64,000 bases of DNA, taken from Yersinia hibernica (GTDB lineage: Bacteria > Pseudomonadota > Gammaproteobacteria > Enterobacterales > Enterobacteriaceae). Each line of letters opens with the position of its first letter. The first letter of the stretch is position 1. Positions 1-10,580 of this stretch are shown in pieces. The position numbers and the translations under genes were made by a program. The stretch lies in assembly GCF_004124235.1 (NCBI RefSeq), contig NZ_CP032487.1:620001-684000 (forward strand), read 5' to 3'. The notes under the pieces were generated by a model. It searched no databases. It was given only the letters and a program-made list of their open reading frames with translations, and had not been told where the DNA came from.

Positions 1-857
1 GCCGGCAGGCGCAGCAATACCAGCACGCTATCAATCTGAGTCAGTAGATAAGCCCCGAGAATGGCACCAAGGATGGTCCCGGTGCCGCCGAGCAAGCTGA
101 TCCCACCGAGAACACAGGCGGCAATAGCTTTCATTTCCAGACCGCTGCCGGTCTGGTTAGGGATAAAGCCAATTTGGGAGGCAAAGACTATCCCGGCCAG
201 CGCGGCCATCACGCCATTCATTGAGAAAGCAAAGATACGAATGCTATCTGTGCGGATCCCCAGTTGACGTGCGCCCTGTAAGTTATCGCCAGTGGCATAC
301 AAGCTGCGGCCAAAGGCGGTTTTCCCCAGCAAGATGGCCATGGCTACAATCAGCAACATAATCAGCCAGCCAATGGGTGAGATAGAAAACAGAATTGGCG
401 TTGATAAACTTTTCAGATCCGCCGGTAGCCCTTCAATCCATTTGCCGCCGGTCAGCAGCAGCATTAAGCCGCGATATAACCCCAAAGTGCCCAATGTGGC
501 GACAATTGCCGGAATGCGCAGCCAGGTCACCAGAATGCCATTAAAGAAGCCGGTTACCATGCCGACGAGCAGAGCAAACAGGCAGGACAGCGCCAGCCCG
601 AAGCCAGCATTGAGCGCCATACCGACAGTCACCGCACATAAACCAGTGATTGAGCCGACTGACACATCAATATTGCGGGTTAACATCACCAAAGTCGCGC
701 CGATAGCCAGCAGGATAAGAATCTGCGCGCTGCTGAAGATCATGGTGAAAGTTTGTAAATTGAAGTAATTTCTGTCGATGACACCGAGCAGGGCAAATAA
801 GGCGAGGATTGCCAGCAGCGCCGTGGCTTCGCGGTTATTTTGGATGAATTTCAACAT
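1..857 (-). CDS. lsrC: AI-2 ABC transporter permease LsrC (3' end beyond window)
   Basis: Inner-membrane permease of the Lsr ABC importer, which takes up the quorum-sensing signal autoinducer-2. The frame opens with ATG at 857 (N-terminus [18 protein letters not shown]) and stays open to base 1, so about 285 residues are visible and the C-terminus lies outside. The protein is a run of hydrophobic segments and contains the stretch [17 protein letters not shown], nearly identical to E. coli LsrC. Its start overlaps the lsrA stop (ATG at 857-855, TGA at 853-851), indicating translational coupling. lsrD, lsrB, lsrF and lsrG would be expected further left. The rightward open frames at 61-267 and 292-768 are antisense shadows of this gene. 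Confidence 0.95.
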   Translation of the reverse strand, partial: MLKFIQNNREATALLAILALFALLGVIDRNYFNLQTFTMIFSSAQILILLAIGATLVMLTRNIDVSVGSITGLCAVTVGMALNAGFGLALSCLFALLVGMVTGFFNGILVTWLRIPAIVATLGTLGLYRGLMLLLTGGKWIEGLPADLKSLSTPILFSISPIGWLIMLLIVAMAILLGKTAFGRSLYATGDNLQGARQLGIRTDSIRIFAFSMNGVMAALAGIVFASQIGFIPNQTGSGLEMKAIAACVLGGISLLGGTGTILGAILGAYLLTQIDSVLVLLRLP

Positions 858-2416
858 GATGCGCCCTCATTTTCAGCAGGCTGATGGGTGTCGGTATGAT
901 GTTCACCGAAAGCCAAATGCATAATGGTGTCGACATTCATGGCGCTGCCCTCTAGTGCGCCACTGATTTCCCCCTGGTGCATCACCAACACGCGATCCGC
1001 CATTTGCACCACTTCTTCCAGATCAGACGAGATAAAAATGATCGCCACATGTTGATCTGCAATGCTGCGGATCAATTGATAAATATCACTGCGGGCTGCT
1101 ACATCCACCCCACGAGTCGGCTCATCAATAATGAGTAGCAGCGGATTTGCTTCCAGACATTTGGCAATCAGCAGTTTTTGCTGATTTCCCCCGGATAAAG
1201 TACGAACGGGCTGCTCAAGGTGGCTGAATTTGATATTCAACGCGCGACGATAGCGCTCCAAAATGGCGGCTTCTTGGGCGGGATGAGTCCAAATCCCTTG
1301 ATGACCTTGCGTCAATGAACAGACATTCCAGCTCAAAGGGGCATCCAGATACAGCCCGGAGGCTTGGCGGTCTTCCGGCAGGTAAACCAGGCCGGTTGCC
1401 AGGCGGTTGACGGTCTTCATGCTGGTGATGTCGATATCCTCCAGCATGACGCTGCCGCCGCTGGCCGGCCGTAAACCATAGAGGGTTTCAGCCAATTCAG
1501 TGCGCCCAGCCCCCACCACCCCGGCTAACCCCAGAATTTCACCGGCGTGAACTTCAAAGGAGATATGGGCAAAACCTTCGCCGCTCAGGTCATTCACTTG
1601 TATCACCGGCTGATTGGATTGCGCCCGTGCTTGGGAGCGGCGGTTGCCGGGCAACTCTAGCCATAACTTTTGGGTATCAGATAATTCGCTATTTTTAGCT
1701 TGCGGGGTAATTGCCTGAATAATGGTCTCGGTGGAAAAATCGCTAGTGGCCCCGCTCAGCGCAATACCGCCATCGCGCATCACACTGACCCAATCGGCCA
1801 GTTGACGAATTTCCGGCAATTTGTGGGAGATAAACACCACCCCGACCCCTTGGCTCAATAACATTTTTATTTGGCTAAATAAGCGATGGGTTTCCGCCGG
1901 TGTTAGTGAGGCGGTGGGTTCATCAAGGATCAAAATCCGGGAGTCACGCATTAGGCCGCGCATGATTTCGACTAATTGTTGGTCAGCAACATCGAGCGAA
2001 CCGGCGCTGACGGATAAATCTAAATGGCAGCCCAAACTTTGTAGCAATTGGCGCATTTTGTTTTTGTCAGCCTGATGCTTGGGCAGCCGGAACAGAATAT
2101 TTTCCTGCACGGACAGATTGGCAAACAGCATCGGCTCTTGCGGCACCAGATAAATCCCAAGCTGGTGGGCCTTGGCCGGGGTGAGATTTAGGCAAGGTTG
2201 CCCATTGATTTCAATCGAGCCGCTGTCTGGCGGCAGTACCCCGGCGATGATTTTCATCAAGGTTGATTTACCCGCTCCATTCCCCCCTAGCAGCGCGTGG
2301 ACTTGGCCCGGTTGCAGAGTAAAGTCGATACTTTTCAATACCACTACGCCGGAAAATTGTTTGCTAATACCACGAACCTGGAGCAGCGCTGGTGGGGGAA
2401 TATGGGTATTCGGCAT
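851..2416 (-). CDS. lsrA: AI-2 ABC transporter ATP-binding protein LsrA
   Basis: Double ATPase subunit that powers AI-2 import through LsrC/LsrD. It has 521 residues (E. coli LsrA has 511) and two ABC domains in tandem. The first has Walker [10 protein letters not shown] near residue 43 and Walker [11 protein letters not shown] near 160. The second has a degenerate P-loop (GVVGAGRTE) near residue 297, a clear LSGGNQQK signature and [12 protein letters not shown]. An intact first site and a weak second one is normal for sugar-type ABC ATPases such as RbsA. First gene of the leftward lsr operon, transcribed away from lsrR. Its 3' end overlaps lsrC by 7 bases. Confidence 0.96.
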   Translation of the reverse strand: MPNTHIPPPALLQVRGISKQFSGVVVLKSIDFTLQPGQVHALLGGNGAGKSTLMKIIAGVLPPDSGSIEINGQPCLNLTPAKAHQLGIYLVPQEPMLFANLSVQENILFRLPKHQADKNKMRQLLQSLGCHLDLSVSAGSLDVADQQLVEIMRGLMRDSRILILDEPTASLTPAETHRLFSQIKMLLSQGVGVVFISHKLPEIRQLADWVSVMRDGGIALSGATSDFSTETIIQAITPQAKNSELSDTQKLWLELPGNRRSQARAQSNQPVIQVNDLSGEGFAHISFEVHAGEILGLAGVVGAGRTELAETLYGLRPASGGSVMLEDIDITSMKTVNRLATGLVYLPEDRQASGLYLDAPLSWNVCSLTQGHQGIWTHPAQEAAILERYRRALNIKFSHLEQPVRTLSGGNQQKLLIAKCLEANPLLLIIDEPTRGVDVAARSDIYQLIRSIADQHVAIIFISSDLEEVVQMADRVLVMHQGEISGALEGSAMNVDTIMHLAFGEHHTDTHQPAENEGASC

Positions 2417-2427
2417 TGTGACTCCAG

Positions 2428-2461
2428 GTGAACAAAAATAATTTAAAATTAAAAGTGTTCA
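2428..2461. promoter_or_regulatory. Inverted repeat TGAACA/TGTTCA upstream of lsrA, probable LsrR operator
   Basis: TGAACA at 2429-2434 is mirrored by TGTTCA at 2456-2461 across an AT-rich spacer, within 45 bp of the lsrA start. The right half lies in a block (TTTAAAATTAAAAGTGTTC) repeated with slight changes at 2524-2546 nearer lsrR. Known from the family: LsrR represses both lsr transcripts until phospho-AI-2 releases it. That these bases are the operator is inference. Confidence 0.5.
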
Positions 2462-2491
2462 AAAAAGATAGCCGTATAATCCCATTCACGG

Positions 2492-2507
2492 CGTAATCAA
2501 GATCACA
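2492..2507 (-). promoter_or_regulatory. CRP-binding site in the lsrA/lsrR control region
   Basis: On the minus strand the sequence reads TGTGA-TCTTGA-TTACG inside AAAATGTGATCTTGATTACG. The left half matches the CRP consensus fully, the right half partly. The lsr operons of enteric bacteria are known to need cAMP-CRP, and the site lies between the two divergent starts. Confidence 0.6.
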
Positions 2508-2523
2508 TTTTCGTGAATAAAAA

Positions 2524-2546
2524 AATTTAAATTAAAATGTGTTCAA
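2524..2546. promoter_or_regulatory. Second TGTTCA block near lsrR, probable LsrR site
   Basis: This near-direct repeat of the block at 2442-2463 (AT-rich lead then GTGTTCAAA) sits 143 bp before the chosen lsrR start. The pairing of one copy near each divergent gene suggests dual control by LsrR. Inference only. Confidence 0.4.
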
Positions 2547-2688
2547 ATATGTTGGTTAAGCTGTTAGCGTAGTTATCAATTGAGATTTAACATTCGTTGT
2601 TCAGTGATTGCGCTGATGAATGATGAAAAGCATCAGAAGAGAAATGTCGGTAATGATGAAAGAAAAAGCGGTAACAAAAGAAAAACCT

Positions 2689-3648
2689 ATGTCGTCCAAT
2701 GATGAATACAAATATCCGGGTAATAGCATGAGTGAAGAGGAACTGCTCGCTCGCATTGCGTGGTTTTATTATCACGATGGCTTAACACAAGGGGATATTG
2801 GTGAACTGCTGGGGCTGACCAGATTGAAGGTCTCCAGATTACTGGAGAAAGGCCGACAGTCGGGGGTGATCCGGGTGCAGATTAATTCGCGCTATGAGGG
2901 TTGTCTGGAACTGGAAAATTCGCTGCAACAGCATTTTGGCCTCAAACATATCCGCATTTTGCCGTCACTGGCTGACCTCAGCATTAATAGCCGGTTAGGC
3001 ATTGGTGCTGCCCATTTATTGATGGCATTGATACAACCGCAGCAGCTACTGGCGGTCGGCTTTGGCGAAACGACGATGTGCGCCTTACAGCATCTGAGTG
3101 GGTTTATTGCTTCACAGCAGGTGCGGTTGGTCACTCTCTCCGGCGGCGTGGGGTCTTATATGACCGGGATTGGTCAGCTCGATGCCGCCTGTCAGGTCAG
3201 TATTATTCCTGCGCCACTGCGGGCCTCCAGTGCAAAAGTTGCTGAAACATTCCGCCAAGAAAACAGTGTGCGCGATGTGATGTTGGCGGCACGGGCGGCG
3301 GATGTTGCGGTGGTCGGTATTGGCTCGGTGAATCAGCAAAAGGAAGCCACTATTTTGCGCTCCGGCTATATCGGTGAGGGCGAACAATTGATGTTCAGCC
3401 GCAAAGGGGCGGTCGGCGATATCCTCGGCTACTTTATGCAAGCTGATGGTGCATTGGTGCCGGATATGCAAATTCACCAAGAGTTGATTGGTATTTCATT
3501 GGCAGAGCTGACCAATATCCCGACAGTCATTGGTGTGGCCGGTGGGGTAGAAAAATCAGAAGCTATTGTTGCGGCTTTACAGGGCAAATATGTGAATGCC
3601 TTAGTGACTGATGAGCTGACAGCGCGTTCAATCATCAAACTGATTTAA
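2689..3648 (+). CDS. lsrR: Transcriptional repressor LsrR
   Basis: SorC/DeoR-type repressor of the lsr genes, relieved by phosphorylated AI-2. An N-terminal HTH (about residues 20-60, [14 protein letters not shown]) is followed by a sugar-binding effector domain with [18 protein letters not shown] and [12 protein letters not shown], close to E. coli LsrR throughout. I chose ATG 2689 (319 residues; E. coli has 317). An in-frame ATG at 2620 would add 23 lysine-rich residues with no family support. Divergent from lsrA, followed after 143 bp by lsrK. Confidence 0.93.
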   Translation: MSSNDEYKYPGNSMSEEELLARIAWFYYHDGLTQGDIGELLGLTRLKVSRLLEKGRQSGVIRVQINSRYEGCLELENSLQQHFGLKHIRILPSLADLSINSRLGIGAAHLLMALIQPQQLLAVGFGETTMCALQHLSGFIASQQVRLVTLSGGVGSYMTGIGQLDAACQVSIIPAPLRASSAKVAETFRQENSVRDVMLAARAADVAVVGIGSVNQQKEATILRSGYIGEGEQLMFSRKGAVGDILGYFMQADGALVPDMQIHQELIGISLAELTNIPTVIGVAGGVEKSEAIVAALQGKYVNALVTDELTARSIIKLI

Positions 3649-3791
3649 TGGGCTATTTGGCTTATCAGCTTGAGATTGGGCAGTGCGCAATCTGATGACG
3701 AAAAGAGCACCCTAGCTTTGGTTATTTTCTAAGTAATAGGCAGTAGAGGGCAGGTTTATTCATAAATTTATATAAAACAGGGGATAGCGTA

Positions 3792-5384
3792 ATGAGTCAA
3801 TTCTCGACGACCGCCCCATCGGGTGATTATCTGATGGCTCTGGATGCAGGCACCGGCAGTGTTCGGGCGGTGATATTTGACCTTAATGGTCATCAGATAG
3901 CCGCTGGACAGGCTGAATGGCGACATCTGCCCGTCCCCGATGTCCCTGGGTCGATGGAGTTTGACTTAGCGACCAACTGGAAATTGACCTGCCAGTGCAT
4001 CCGTCAGGCATTGCATCAGGCTAAATTACCCGCCAGCGCTATCCGTGCCGTTGCGGCGTGTTCCATGCGCGAGGGCATTGTGCTCTATGACCGCAGTGGT
4101 CAGCCAATTTGGGCCTGCGCCAATGTGGATGCGCGCGCCAGCCGCGAAGTCAGCGAATTGAAAGAATTGCACAACTATGGATTTGAACTTGAAGTCTATC
4201 AGTGCTCTGGCCAGACACTGGCACTCAGCGCGATGCCCCGGTTACTGTGGCTAGCGCATCATCGGCCAGATATTTATCGCCAGGCCGGTACATTAACCAT
4301 GATAAGTGATTGGCTGGCGAATATGCTCAGTGGCGAATTGGCGGTGGATCCCTCCAATGCGGGCACCACCGGGATGCTGGATTTAGTCACCCGCAACTGG
4401 CAGCCGAATTTGCTGGAAATGGCCGGGTTACGTGCTGATATTTTATCACCCGTCAAAGAGACGGGCAGCTTGCTCGGGCAGGTCACGGCACAAGCTGCAG
4501 AAGAGTGTGGTTTGCTGGCCGGAACCCCGGTGGTAATGGGCGGGGGGGATGTCCAGCTCGGCTGCTTAGGGCTTGGTGTGGTGCAGCCGGGGCAAACCGC
4601 GGTATTGGGCGGGACTTTCTGGCAGCAAGTGGTTAATTTGCCACAGCCAATCACAGATCCCAATATGAATACACGCATTAATCCTCATGTTATTCCCGGC
4701 ATGGTACAAGCGGAGTCCATCAGCTTCTTCACCGGCTTAACCATGCGTTGGTTCCGTGATGCTTTTTGCGCCGAAGAGAAATTACTCGCCGAGCGACTGG
4801 GTATTGATACCTACAGCTTGCTGGAGGACATGGCGGCGCGGGTGCCTGCGGGGGCTTATGGGGTGATGCCAATTTTCTCTGATGTGATGCGCTTTAAGTC
4901 CTGGTATCACGCCGCGCCTTCATTTATTAACCTGTCACTCGACCCTGAAAAGTGCAACAAAGCCACCTTATTCCGAGCACTAGAAGAAAACGCCGCGATA
5001 GTATCGGCCTGTAATCTGGCACAAATTGCGGAGTTCTCCGGCGTCAAAGCTTCCTCCGTGGTATTTGCGGGCGGCGGTTCAAAAGGTAAATTGTGGAGCC
5101 AGATTCTGGCCGATGTGACCGGTATTCCAGTCCGAGTGCCGGTTGTTAAAGAGGCCACGGCTTTAGGCTGTGCCATTGCCGCCGGGGTGGGGGTCGGGCT
5201 GTATGACGCGCTCGATAAAACCGGTGAGCGGTTGGTGCGCTGGGAGCGGGAATACCAACCAAACAGTGAGCATCAGGCACTTTACCAAGCGGCCAAAACT
5301 AACTGGCAAGCGGTGTATACCGACCAATTATCGCTGGTGGATAGCGGGTTGACGACGTCGCTGTGGAAAGCGCCGGGCCTGTGA
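3792..5384 (+). CDS. lsrK: Autoinducer-2 kinase LsrK
   Basis: Cytoplasmic FGGY-family kinase that phosphorylates imported AI-2 (DPD). The product traps the signal and inactivates LsrR. 530 residues, the normal size. The N-terminal nucleotide-binding motif is [17 protein letters not shown] (residues about 15-31); the C-terminal half carries [20 protein letters not shown] and [15 protein letters not shown], the typical FGGY ATP-binding region. ATG at 3792 follows AGGGGAT. It completes the AI-2 circuit with lsrR and lsrACDBFG. Confidence 0.95.
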   Translation: MSQFSTTAPSGDYLMALDAGTGSVRAVIFDLNGHQIAAGQAEWRHLPVPDVPGSMEFDLATNWKLTCQCIRQALHQAKLPASAIRAVAACSMREGIVLYDRSGQPIWACANVDARASREVSELKELHNYGFELEVYQCSGQTLALSAMPRLLWLAHHRPDIYRQAGTLTMISDWLANMLSGELAVDPSNAGTTGMLDLVTRNWQPNLLEMAGLRADILSPVKETGSLLGQVTAQAAEECGLLAGTPVVMGGGDVQLGCLGLGVVQPGQTAVLGGTFWQQVVNLPQPITDPNMNTRINPHVIPGMVQAESISFFTGLTMRWFRDAFCAEEKLLAERLGIDTYSLLEDMAARVPAGAYGVMPIFSDVMRFKSWYHAAPSFINLSLDPEKCNKATLFRALEENAAIVSACNLAQIAEFSGVKASSVVFAGGGSKGKLWSQILADVTGIPVRVPVVKEATALGCAIAAGVGVGLYDALDKTGERLVRWEREYQPNSEHQALYQAAKTNWQAVYTDQLSLVDSGLTTSLWKAPGL

Positions 5385-5400
5385 AATTAACTATCTTGTT

Positions 5401-5437
5401 GGGCAGTTTGAGCTTCGGAGCCGTGCTCAAGCTGCCC
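5401..5437. terminator. Hairpin after lsrK
   Basis: GGGCAGTTTGAGC at 5401-5413 pairs with GCTCAAGCTGCCC at 5425-5437 (one mismatch), 17 bp after the lsrK stop. No T-run follows, so it could be a folded repeat rather than an intrinsic terminator. Its GGGCAGT start is shared with the repeat family at 48437, 52406 and 55171. Confidence 0.45.
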
Positions 5438-5537
5438 GCAGCGATAACGTCAATGGGTTTAGTTGGGTAAGCCAACAGCAAAAACCATTGCTATGTCGCA
5501 AGTGCTTGGATAGCATTGTTGCCCCCTTTTGTTGCCG

Positions 5538-6683
5538 ATGATGCCACATTCGATGATGAATACATCAAACAAGACTGAATCACCTGCTGGGCAATTTAAC
5601 CTGCCAAGTTTGTTGCAGATGAAAGAGAATGTTCAACGCATTTTAGTGATTAAGTTGCGTCATTTCGGCGATGTTCTCCTCACAACTCCGTTGCTAAATA
5701 CGTTAAAAGCCAATTATCCGCAGGCCAAGGTTGATGTGCTGCTATATGGTGGCACGCAAGATATGCTGCGGGAAAACAAAACAGTTAATCACGCGTTTAT
5801 TGTGGACCGTGGCCTCAAACATGCGGGCTTAAAGGCTCAAATCAGTGGTGAAAAAGCGCTGTTTGCGGCTTTGAAAGCACACCATTATGATTTAATCCTC
5901 AATTTATCTGATCAATGGCGAGCCGCAGCCTATTGCCGGTTATTAAAGCCGGGCTTCAGCATTGGTTTTCATTATCCCAAACGCGATACCTGGTTGTGGC
6001 GTTATTGCCATTCCACACTCGTCGATATACCAAATGCCGCCGAGCGACACACTGTTCTCAATAATTTGGACATTCTTGCGCCATTACAACTGACCAATAT
6101 CAGCACTGACGTCACCATGTCTTATGGGCCGCATGATATTGAGCGAGTAAAACAATTGTGTCAGCAACGTAATATTGCTGATTACATATTGATTCAACCC
6201 TCTGCTCGCTGGAAATTCAAAACTTGGGCCAGTGAATCATTCAGTCAATTGATAAACCATCTTACGGAGCAAGGCGAAACTGTGCTGCTGACCGGTGGTA
6301 AAGATAAAGCTGAGTTGGATTATATTGCCGAAATTATTGCAGGCTGCGCACAGCCAGAAAAAGTGATTAATTTATCCGGCCTTTTGGCGCTGCCAGAACT
6401 TGCCGTCCTGATAGATAACGCTAAGCTATTTATTGGTGTCGATTCCGTGGCGATGCATATGGCTGCTGCATTACAAACTCCTGCGGTGGTGTTATTTGGC
6501 CCCAGTAATCTGCACCAATGGCACCCATGGCAAGCGCCACATACCCTTTTATGGGCGGGTCATTACCGCACTTTGCCACATCCTAATGAGATAGATACTG
6601 ACACCACGGATCGTTATTTGAACGCTATCCCAGTGAATGATGTCATAGATGCCGTTGATGCTTGGCGTACGCAGAGCCGATAA
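5538..6683 (+). CDS. waaQ: LPS core heptosyltransferase, WaaQ-like (GT9)
   Basis: Family 9 glycosyltransferase expected to add a branch heptose to the lipopolysaccharide inner core from ADP-heptose at the cytoplasmic face. The GT9 opening RILVIKLRHFGDVLLTTPLL is followed by ILIQPSARWKFKTWASESF, LLTGGKDKAEL and the conserved FIGVDSVAMHMAAALQTPAVVLFGPS. The start is uncertain: ATG 5538 is used, TTG 5529 is also in frame, and homology begins at the internal ATG 5619 (MKENVQRILVIK). None has a convincing ribosome binding site. It lies 65 bp before the broken waaL, so both act on LPS core completion. Confidence 0.85.
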   Translation: MMPHSMMNTSNKTESPAGQFNLPSLLQMKENVQRILVIKLRHFGDVLLTTPLLNTLKANYPQAKVDVLLYGGTQDMLRENKTVNHAFIVDRGLKHAGLKAQISGEKALFAALKAHHYDLILNLSDQWRAAAYCRLLKPGFSIGFHYPKRDTWLWRYCHSTLVDIPNAAERHTVLNNLDILAPLQLTNISTDVTMSYGPHDIERVKQLCQQRNIADYILIQPSARWKFKTWASESFSQLINHLTEQGETVLLTGGKDKAELDYIAEIIAGCAQPEKVINLSGLLALPELAVLIDNAKLFIGVDSVAMHMAAALQTPAVVLFGPSNLHQWHPWQAPHTLLWAGHYRTLPHPNEIDTDTTDRYLNAIPVNDVIDAVDAWRTQSR

Positions 6684-6748
6684 CGCGTCAATCACAGATT
6701 TGTATCAGCCAATTTTTGGCCTTCCAAGCAGCTTAAGCTGAGAGAATT

Positions 6749-7993
6749 ATGATAACCCCATCGACTTCTGCGCCGGGCATCTCCCCGTCTAACCTGCGTA
6801 GTGACATGCTGAGCAGTATTGCTGCACTGCTACTAGGTATTGCTTTACCAACCTCTAATCCACTTATTAATATCTCGCTGGTTTTAATCCTAATCAGTTT
6901 GGTGATTCATCGTAAATCGCTGCAATTAAAACCGTTACTGACGAACCCACTAGTCTACCTACCGGCGATCATGTTTATCTTATTGGCGCTGTCATTGCTG
7001 TTTCATCACAACAGCTATGGCCCGGATATGGTGGGTAAAGATAAGAAATTTCTTTATATCCTGCCATTGGCATTGTTCTTTATTCACCACCCACAGCGGG
7101 TAAAACTTTTTTGCATCGGTTTTTTAACCGCCAATGCTGTGGTGCTGGCGGGTAGCTTGGCTGTGGGAGTATTACACATTCCGCTGGGCAATATTGACCC
7201 TGCCAATCCAACCATCTTTAAGCTGCAAATTACGCAAAACTTCTTTCTTGCCTTGTCGGCGATGCTGTGACTGATGCTGGCGTTTAAACATCAGGGTTGG
7301 AAACGTTGGGCCTACACTCTACTTGTCGTCGCGGCCTGCTACAGTGTTCTGTTCTTGGTCTTGGGCCGAACAGGGTATGTCGCGCTCGTTGTTGGGTTGG
7401 GTGTATGGCTGTTCTTCTCTCTGGGGAGCCGCCAGCGCTGGTTATTGGTTGCGATGGGGGGCTTCGCCTTTGCTGCACTGCTGCTTATCCCCAATAAAGC
7501 GACGGAACGTATTACGCAGGGTGTTGATGAAATTAAAGTTTGTATGACGGCATCTTCAGGTGATGCCGGTGGTGCTTGCCGTACTTCGATGGGGCAACGT
7601 TCAGTTTTTGCGATTGAGGCGGCTCGGTTGATCAAAGAAGCGCCGATGCTGGGGCATGGTGCCGGTGGGTTCTATTATGAAGACCCGACAATAAACTACA
7701 AAATCAATAACCCACATAATCAGTATTTGTTGGAGACTGTCCAGTCAGGTGTTATTGGTTTGCTTATCTTCCTGGCCTGGATTGTCTGTTGTTACCGTGT
7801 TATTTGGCAGCAGACACCGGCTCTACGTAATGTCTTGCTGGCAATATTGACCAGTTATATGGCCTGTAACTTCTTTAATTCATTCTTGCTGGATTCTTCT
7901 GAAGGCCACCTATTTATGATTTTTGTCGCCATTTTGGCGGGGTATTCCGTAACAAGTGCTCAGCAGAATTCGGATAAGCGATTGACACAATAG
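6749..7993 (+). pseudogene. waaL: O-antigen ligase WaaL, interrupted by an in-frame TGA
   Basis: Wzy/WaaL-type polytopic membrane protein that would ligate O-polysaccharide to lipid A-core in the periplasm. Two consecutive reading frames, 6749-7270 (173 residues) and 7274-7993 (239 residues), lie in the same frame and are separated only by TGA at 7268-7270. Together they make a 415-codon protein, normal for WaaL. The downstream part has the ligase-type loop with LIKEAPMLGHGAGGFYYE and INNPHNQYLLETVQSGVIGL, including the H-N-x-Y-L motif of the family. A single nonsense change (or a sequencing error) is the only visible lesion. The ATG at 7274 could restart translation but would lack the N-terminal membrane segments. 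Confidence 0.85.
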
Positions 7994-8030
7994 CGAATAT
8001 CTCGAGTAAACAGAATATATAACTAGCTAA

Positions 8031-8057
8031 GAAACGGTCCCACTGGGGGCCGTTTTC
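8031..8057 (+). terminator. Terminator-like hairpin after waaL
   Basis: GAAACGGTCCC pairs with GGGGGCCGTTTTC around a three-base loop, 38 bp after the waaL stop. The T-run is only four bases within the stem, so termination may be modest. Confidence 0.55.
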
Positions 8058-9056
8058 GCTTATTTCATCAATATAGCCAGGCAAGATATCAGGTATTTCA
8101 GTATCAAACATCAATTCTTCTAATACCGTCAATGAGAAAAGTCTGTATTTTATTATTAATATTAATGAGTTACTGATTTATTTTGTTCTGTGTGATTTAT
8201 TTTCATTGAAGTAAAACACTGATATTTGATTTTTATGAAGCGGTGTATGGCGGCGATTCACTTTAGGGAAATGTAAAAATCAATAATTAACATTAAATCA
8301 ACAATTATTGCCGAAATCTAAATGAATACTAAATAAAACCTAAATAATGACTATCCTATCACTGGTTTTATTGATTTTTGGAGCCAGAGTGACTACTCGT
8401 CTGATTATAAAAAAGAGATTTAGTTTGGTTTTATAAAAACCAAAACACAGGTTATAAGTTTCGCCATTGTTTGTTTTTTATCTGTAATTAAGAGGGGTGA
8501 TACAAAATTGGGATTATGCAGGGAAAGAGAATTTTTCTAAGAAATGGACTATTTCTTTAAAAGAAAAAATTGAGCTCAACTTGTTGATTTATATTGATTT
8601 ATATTGATTTATATTGATTTTTTAATTTAATTTCTAGGGCTTAATCATTAAGACTAGACCATGGGTTTAGCCTGTGCAACATGGTGTTAATTCTATTTAT
8701 GCCCGCATGATTGAAAAAGTGTACCCATTGGAATCATCCTAAATTGCTTATATAAAGAAAACAGATTTCTATGCTAATGGAGTGGCTTTTATTTGGTTAA
8801 TTCAACTGGCGAGTTTTTTCTTAAATATATGAAATGATGATGTAGATCACTATTACAAAATTTTGATGTATGTGATAGTTTTTTCAATAATTTACATATT
8901 GTAAGATTTGGTCTACTTTCCGGGCATTATGCAATAGTTTTAAAGGAAGCTATGATAACTATGTATTTTATATGGTAAGTGGGTCCAGGCGAATCTGTTG
9001 GTGGGATAAACAGAATCTACGTTTAATTTAATTTATCCAACGTCATTGAGAACATC
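8058..9056. other. AT-rich gene-free region before arcD
   Basis: About 1 kb with no credible gene on either strand; the few open frames are short and have no recognisable content. It holds a 10-bp tandem repeat at 8584-8620 and a weak CRP-like site on the plus strand at 8836-8851 (GATGA-TGTAGA-TCACT). The low GC and its place upstream of arcDA suggest a long regulated promoter region, possibly bound by H-NS. That is inference. Confidence 0.6.
8584..8620. repeat. 10-bp tandem repeat, unit ATATTGATTT
   Basis: Three exact copies of ATATTGATTT at 8591-8620, preceded by a partial copy TTGATTT at 8584-8590. The period is close to one helical turn, so every TTGAT faces the same side of the DNA. Confidence 0.9.
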
Positions 9057-10565
9057 ATGGCCAATTCATCTACGAATAAATTATCTTTGCCGGCCCTAAC
9101 ATCTTTAGTGGTCGGTTCAATGATCGGTGCCGGTATATTTTCATTACCCGCAACTTTCGGCAGAGCAACGGGTGGGTTTGGTGCACTCATCGCCTGGTGT
9201 ATCGCGGGTGGTGGGATGCTAATGCTGGCTTTTGTTTTCCAAACATTAGCTCAACGCAAACCTAATCTCGATTCCGGTGTATTCATATATGCAAAAGAGG
9301 GATTTGGCGATTATCTTGGTTTTGCTTCTGCATTAGGTTTCTGGGCCGGTACGTGTATTGGTAACGTTTCTTACTTTGTGCTTATCAAATCAACATTAGG
9401 GGCATTCTTCCCTATATTTGGCGACGGTAACACTATTCCTGCGGTATTAGTGGCCTCCGTGATTCTATGGGGATTCCATATTCTGATTTTGCGCGGTGTT
9501 AAAGAAGCGGCGGCGATTAATACCATTGCCACCTTTGCCAAAATAATTCCTATCTTCATTTTTGTCATCGTCCTTATCTTTGCTTTCAAAGGTGATGTGT
9601 TTGCCCTGAACTTCTGGGGCACGCCAGATGTGGTTAAAAGCGTTGATTTATCTCACCTGAATGACTACGGCTATGTCGGCCATGCGGCGGCAGTTCTGCC
9701 TGCGGTTGTTGAACCTGAATCTTTATTCTCTCAAGTGCGTAGCACCATGTTGGTCACAGTGTTTGTGTTCTTAGGCATTGAAGGCGCGAGTGTTTATTCG
9801 CGTTACGCTAAAGAACGTAGCCATGTGGGTATTGCCACGGTTCTGGGCTTTATCGGCGTGCTGTGCTTATTAGTGCTAATCACCATGTTGTCTTACGGTG
9901 TATTACTGCGCCCTGATTTAGCGGCATTACGTCAGCCGTCTATGGCCGGAGTCCTAGAAGCTATTGTGGGGCGCTGGGGCGCAATCTTTATTAGCGTAGG
10001 TTTGATTATCTCAGTATTGGGTGCTTATTTATCTTGGTCACTGCTGGCAGCCGAAGTGCTGTTCTCGGCGGCGAAAAGTAAAAGCATGCCAAAAGTATTC
10101 GCGACTGAAAATAGCAATGCGGTGCCTTCAGCAGCGGTCTGGCTGACCAATATCTTTATTCAAGTGTTCTTAATTCTGACACTGTTTACTGATTATGCTT
10201 TCCAACTCGCATTGGAATTAACCAGCTCACTCACCCTTATCCCTTATTTGCTGGTTGGGGCATATGGGCTAAAACTGGCTTGGACGGGTGAAACTTACGA
10301 AACAAATACCCGCGGTCACAGAAAAGATCTTATTTTTGCCCTCATCGCGACATTCTATTCCGCACTAATGATTTATGCGGGCGGTCTGAAATACTTGCTG
10401 CTATCGGCCATTATTTACGGCCCGGGCACAATTTTGTATTTGATTGCCAAACGTGAACAGCATCAAAAAGCATTTAATACCTACGAAAGAATACTGTTTA
10501 TTGTTCTGATTGTGGCTGCAGTTGCTGCGATTTATAGCATTGCCACCGGGATTATCACCATATAA
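9057..10565 (+). CDS. arcD: Arginine antiporter, APC superfamily (ArcD-like)
   Basis: Inner-membrane amino-acid exchanger of the basic amino acid/polyamine antiporter family, 502 residues with about twelve hydrophobic segments. The first segment carries the family signature VVGSMIGAGIFSLPATF, and FLGIEGASVYSRYAKER lies mid-protein. It is followed after 15 bp by arginine deiminase, so it most likely imports arginine and exports a deiminase-pathway product. The usual partner is ornithine. Since arcB is absent here, citrulline exchange is possible; this is inference. ATG 9057 is used; the ribosome binding site is weak (TTGAGAAC). Confidence 0.87.
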   Translation: MANSSTNKLSLPALTSLVVGSMIGAGIFSLPATFGRATGGFGALIAWCIAGGGMLMLAFVFQTLAQRKPNLDSGVFIYAKEGFGDYLGFASALGFWAGTCIGNVSYFVLIKSTLGAFFPIFGDGNTIPAVLVASVILWGFHILILRGVKEAAAINTIATFAKIIPIFIFVIVLIFAFKGDVFALNFWGTPDVVKSVDLSHLNDYGYVGHAAAVLPAVVEPESLFSQVRSTMLVTVFVFLGIEGASVYSRYAKERSHVGIATVLGFIGVLCLLVLITMLSYGVLLRPDLAALRQPSMAGVLEAIVGRWGAIFISVGLIISVLGAYLSWSLLAAEVLFSAAKSKSMPKVFATENSNAVPSAAVWLTNIFIQVFLILTLFTDYAFQLALELTSSLTLIPYLLVGAYGLKLAWTGETYETNTRGHRKDLIFALIATFYSALMIYAGGLKYLLLSAIIYGPGTILYLIAKREQHQKAFNTYERILFIVLIVAAVAAIYSIATGIITI

Positions 10566-10580
10566 TTTATTGGAGTTCTT

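Noticed and set aside
61..768. Plus-strand open frames at 61-267 and 292-768
   Set aside because: Antisense to lsrC, which is clearly coding on the minus strand.
7274..7993. Second half of waaL as an independent gene
   Set aside because: Same frame as the first half with only one stop between; it lacks the N-terminal membrane segments and has no ribosome binding site.
8584..8620. 10-bp tandem repeat as a CRISPR or iteron origin
   Set aside because: Unit too short, no spacers, no replication gene nearby; this is internal chromosome.
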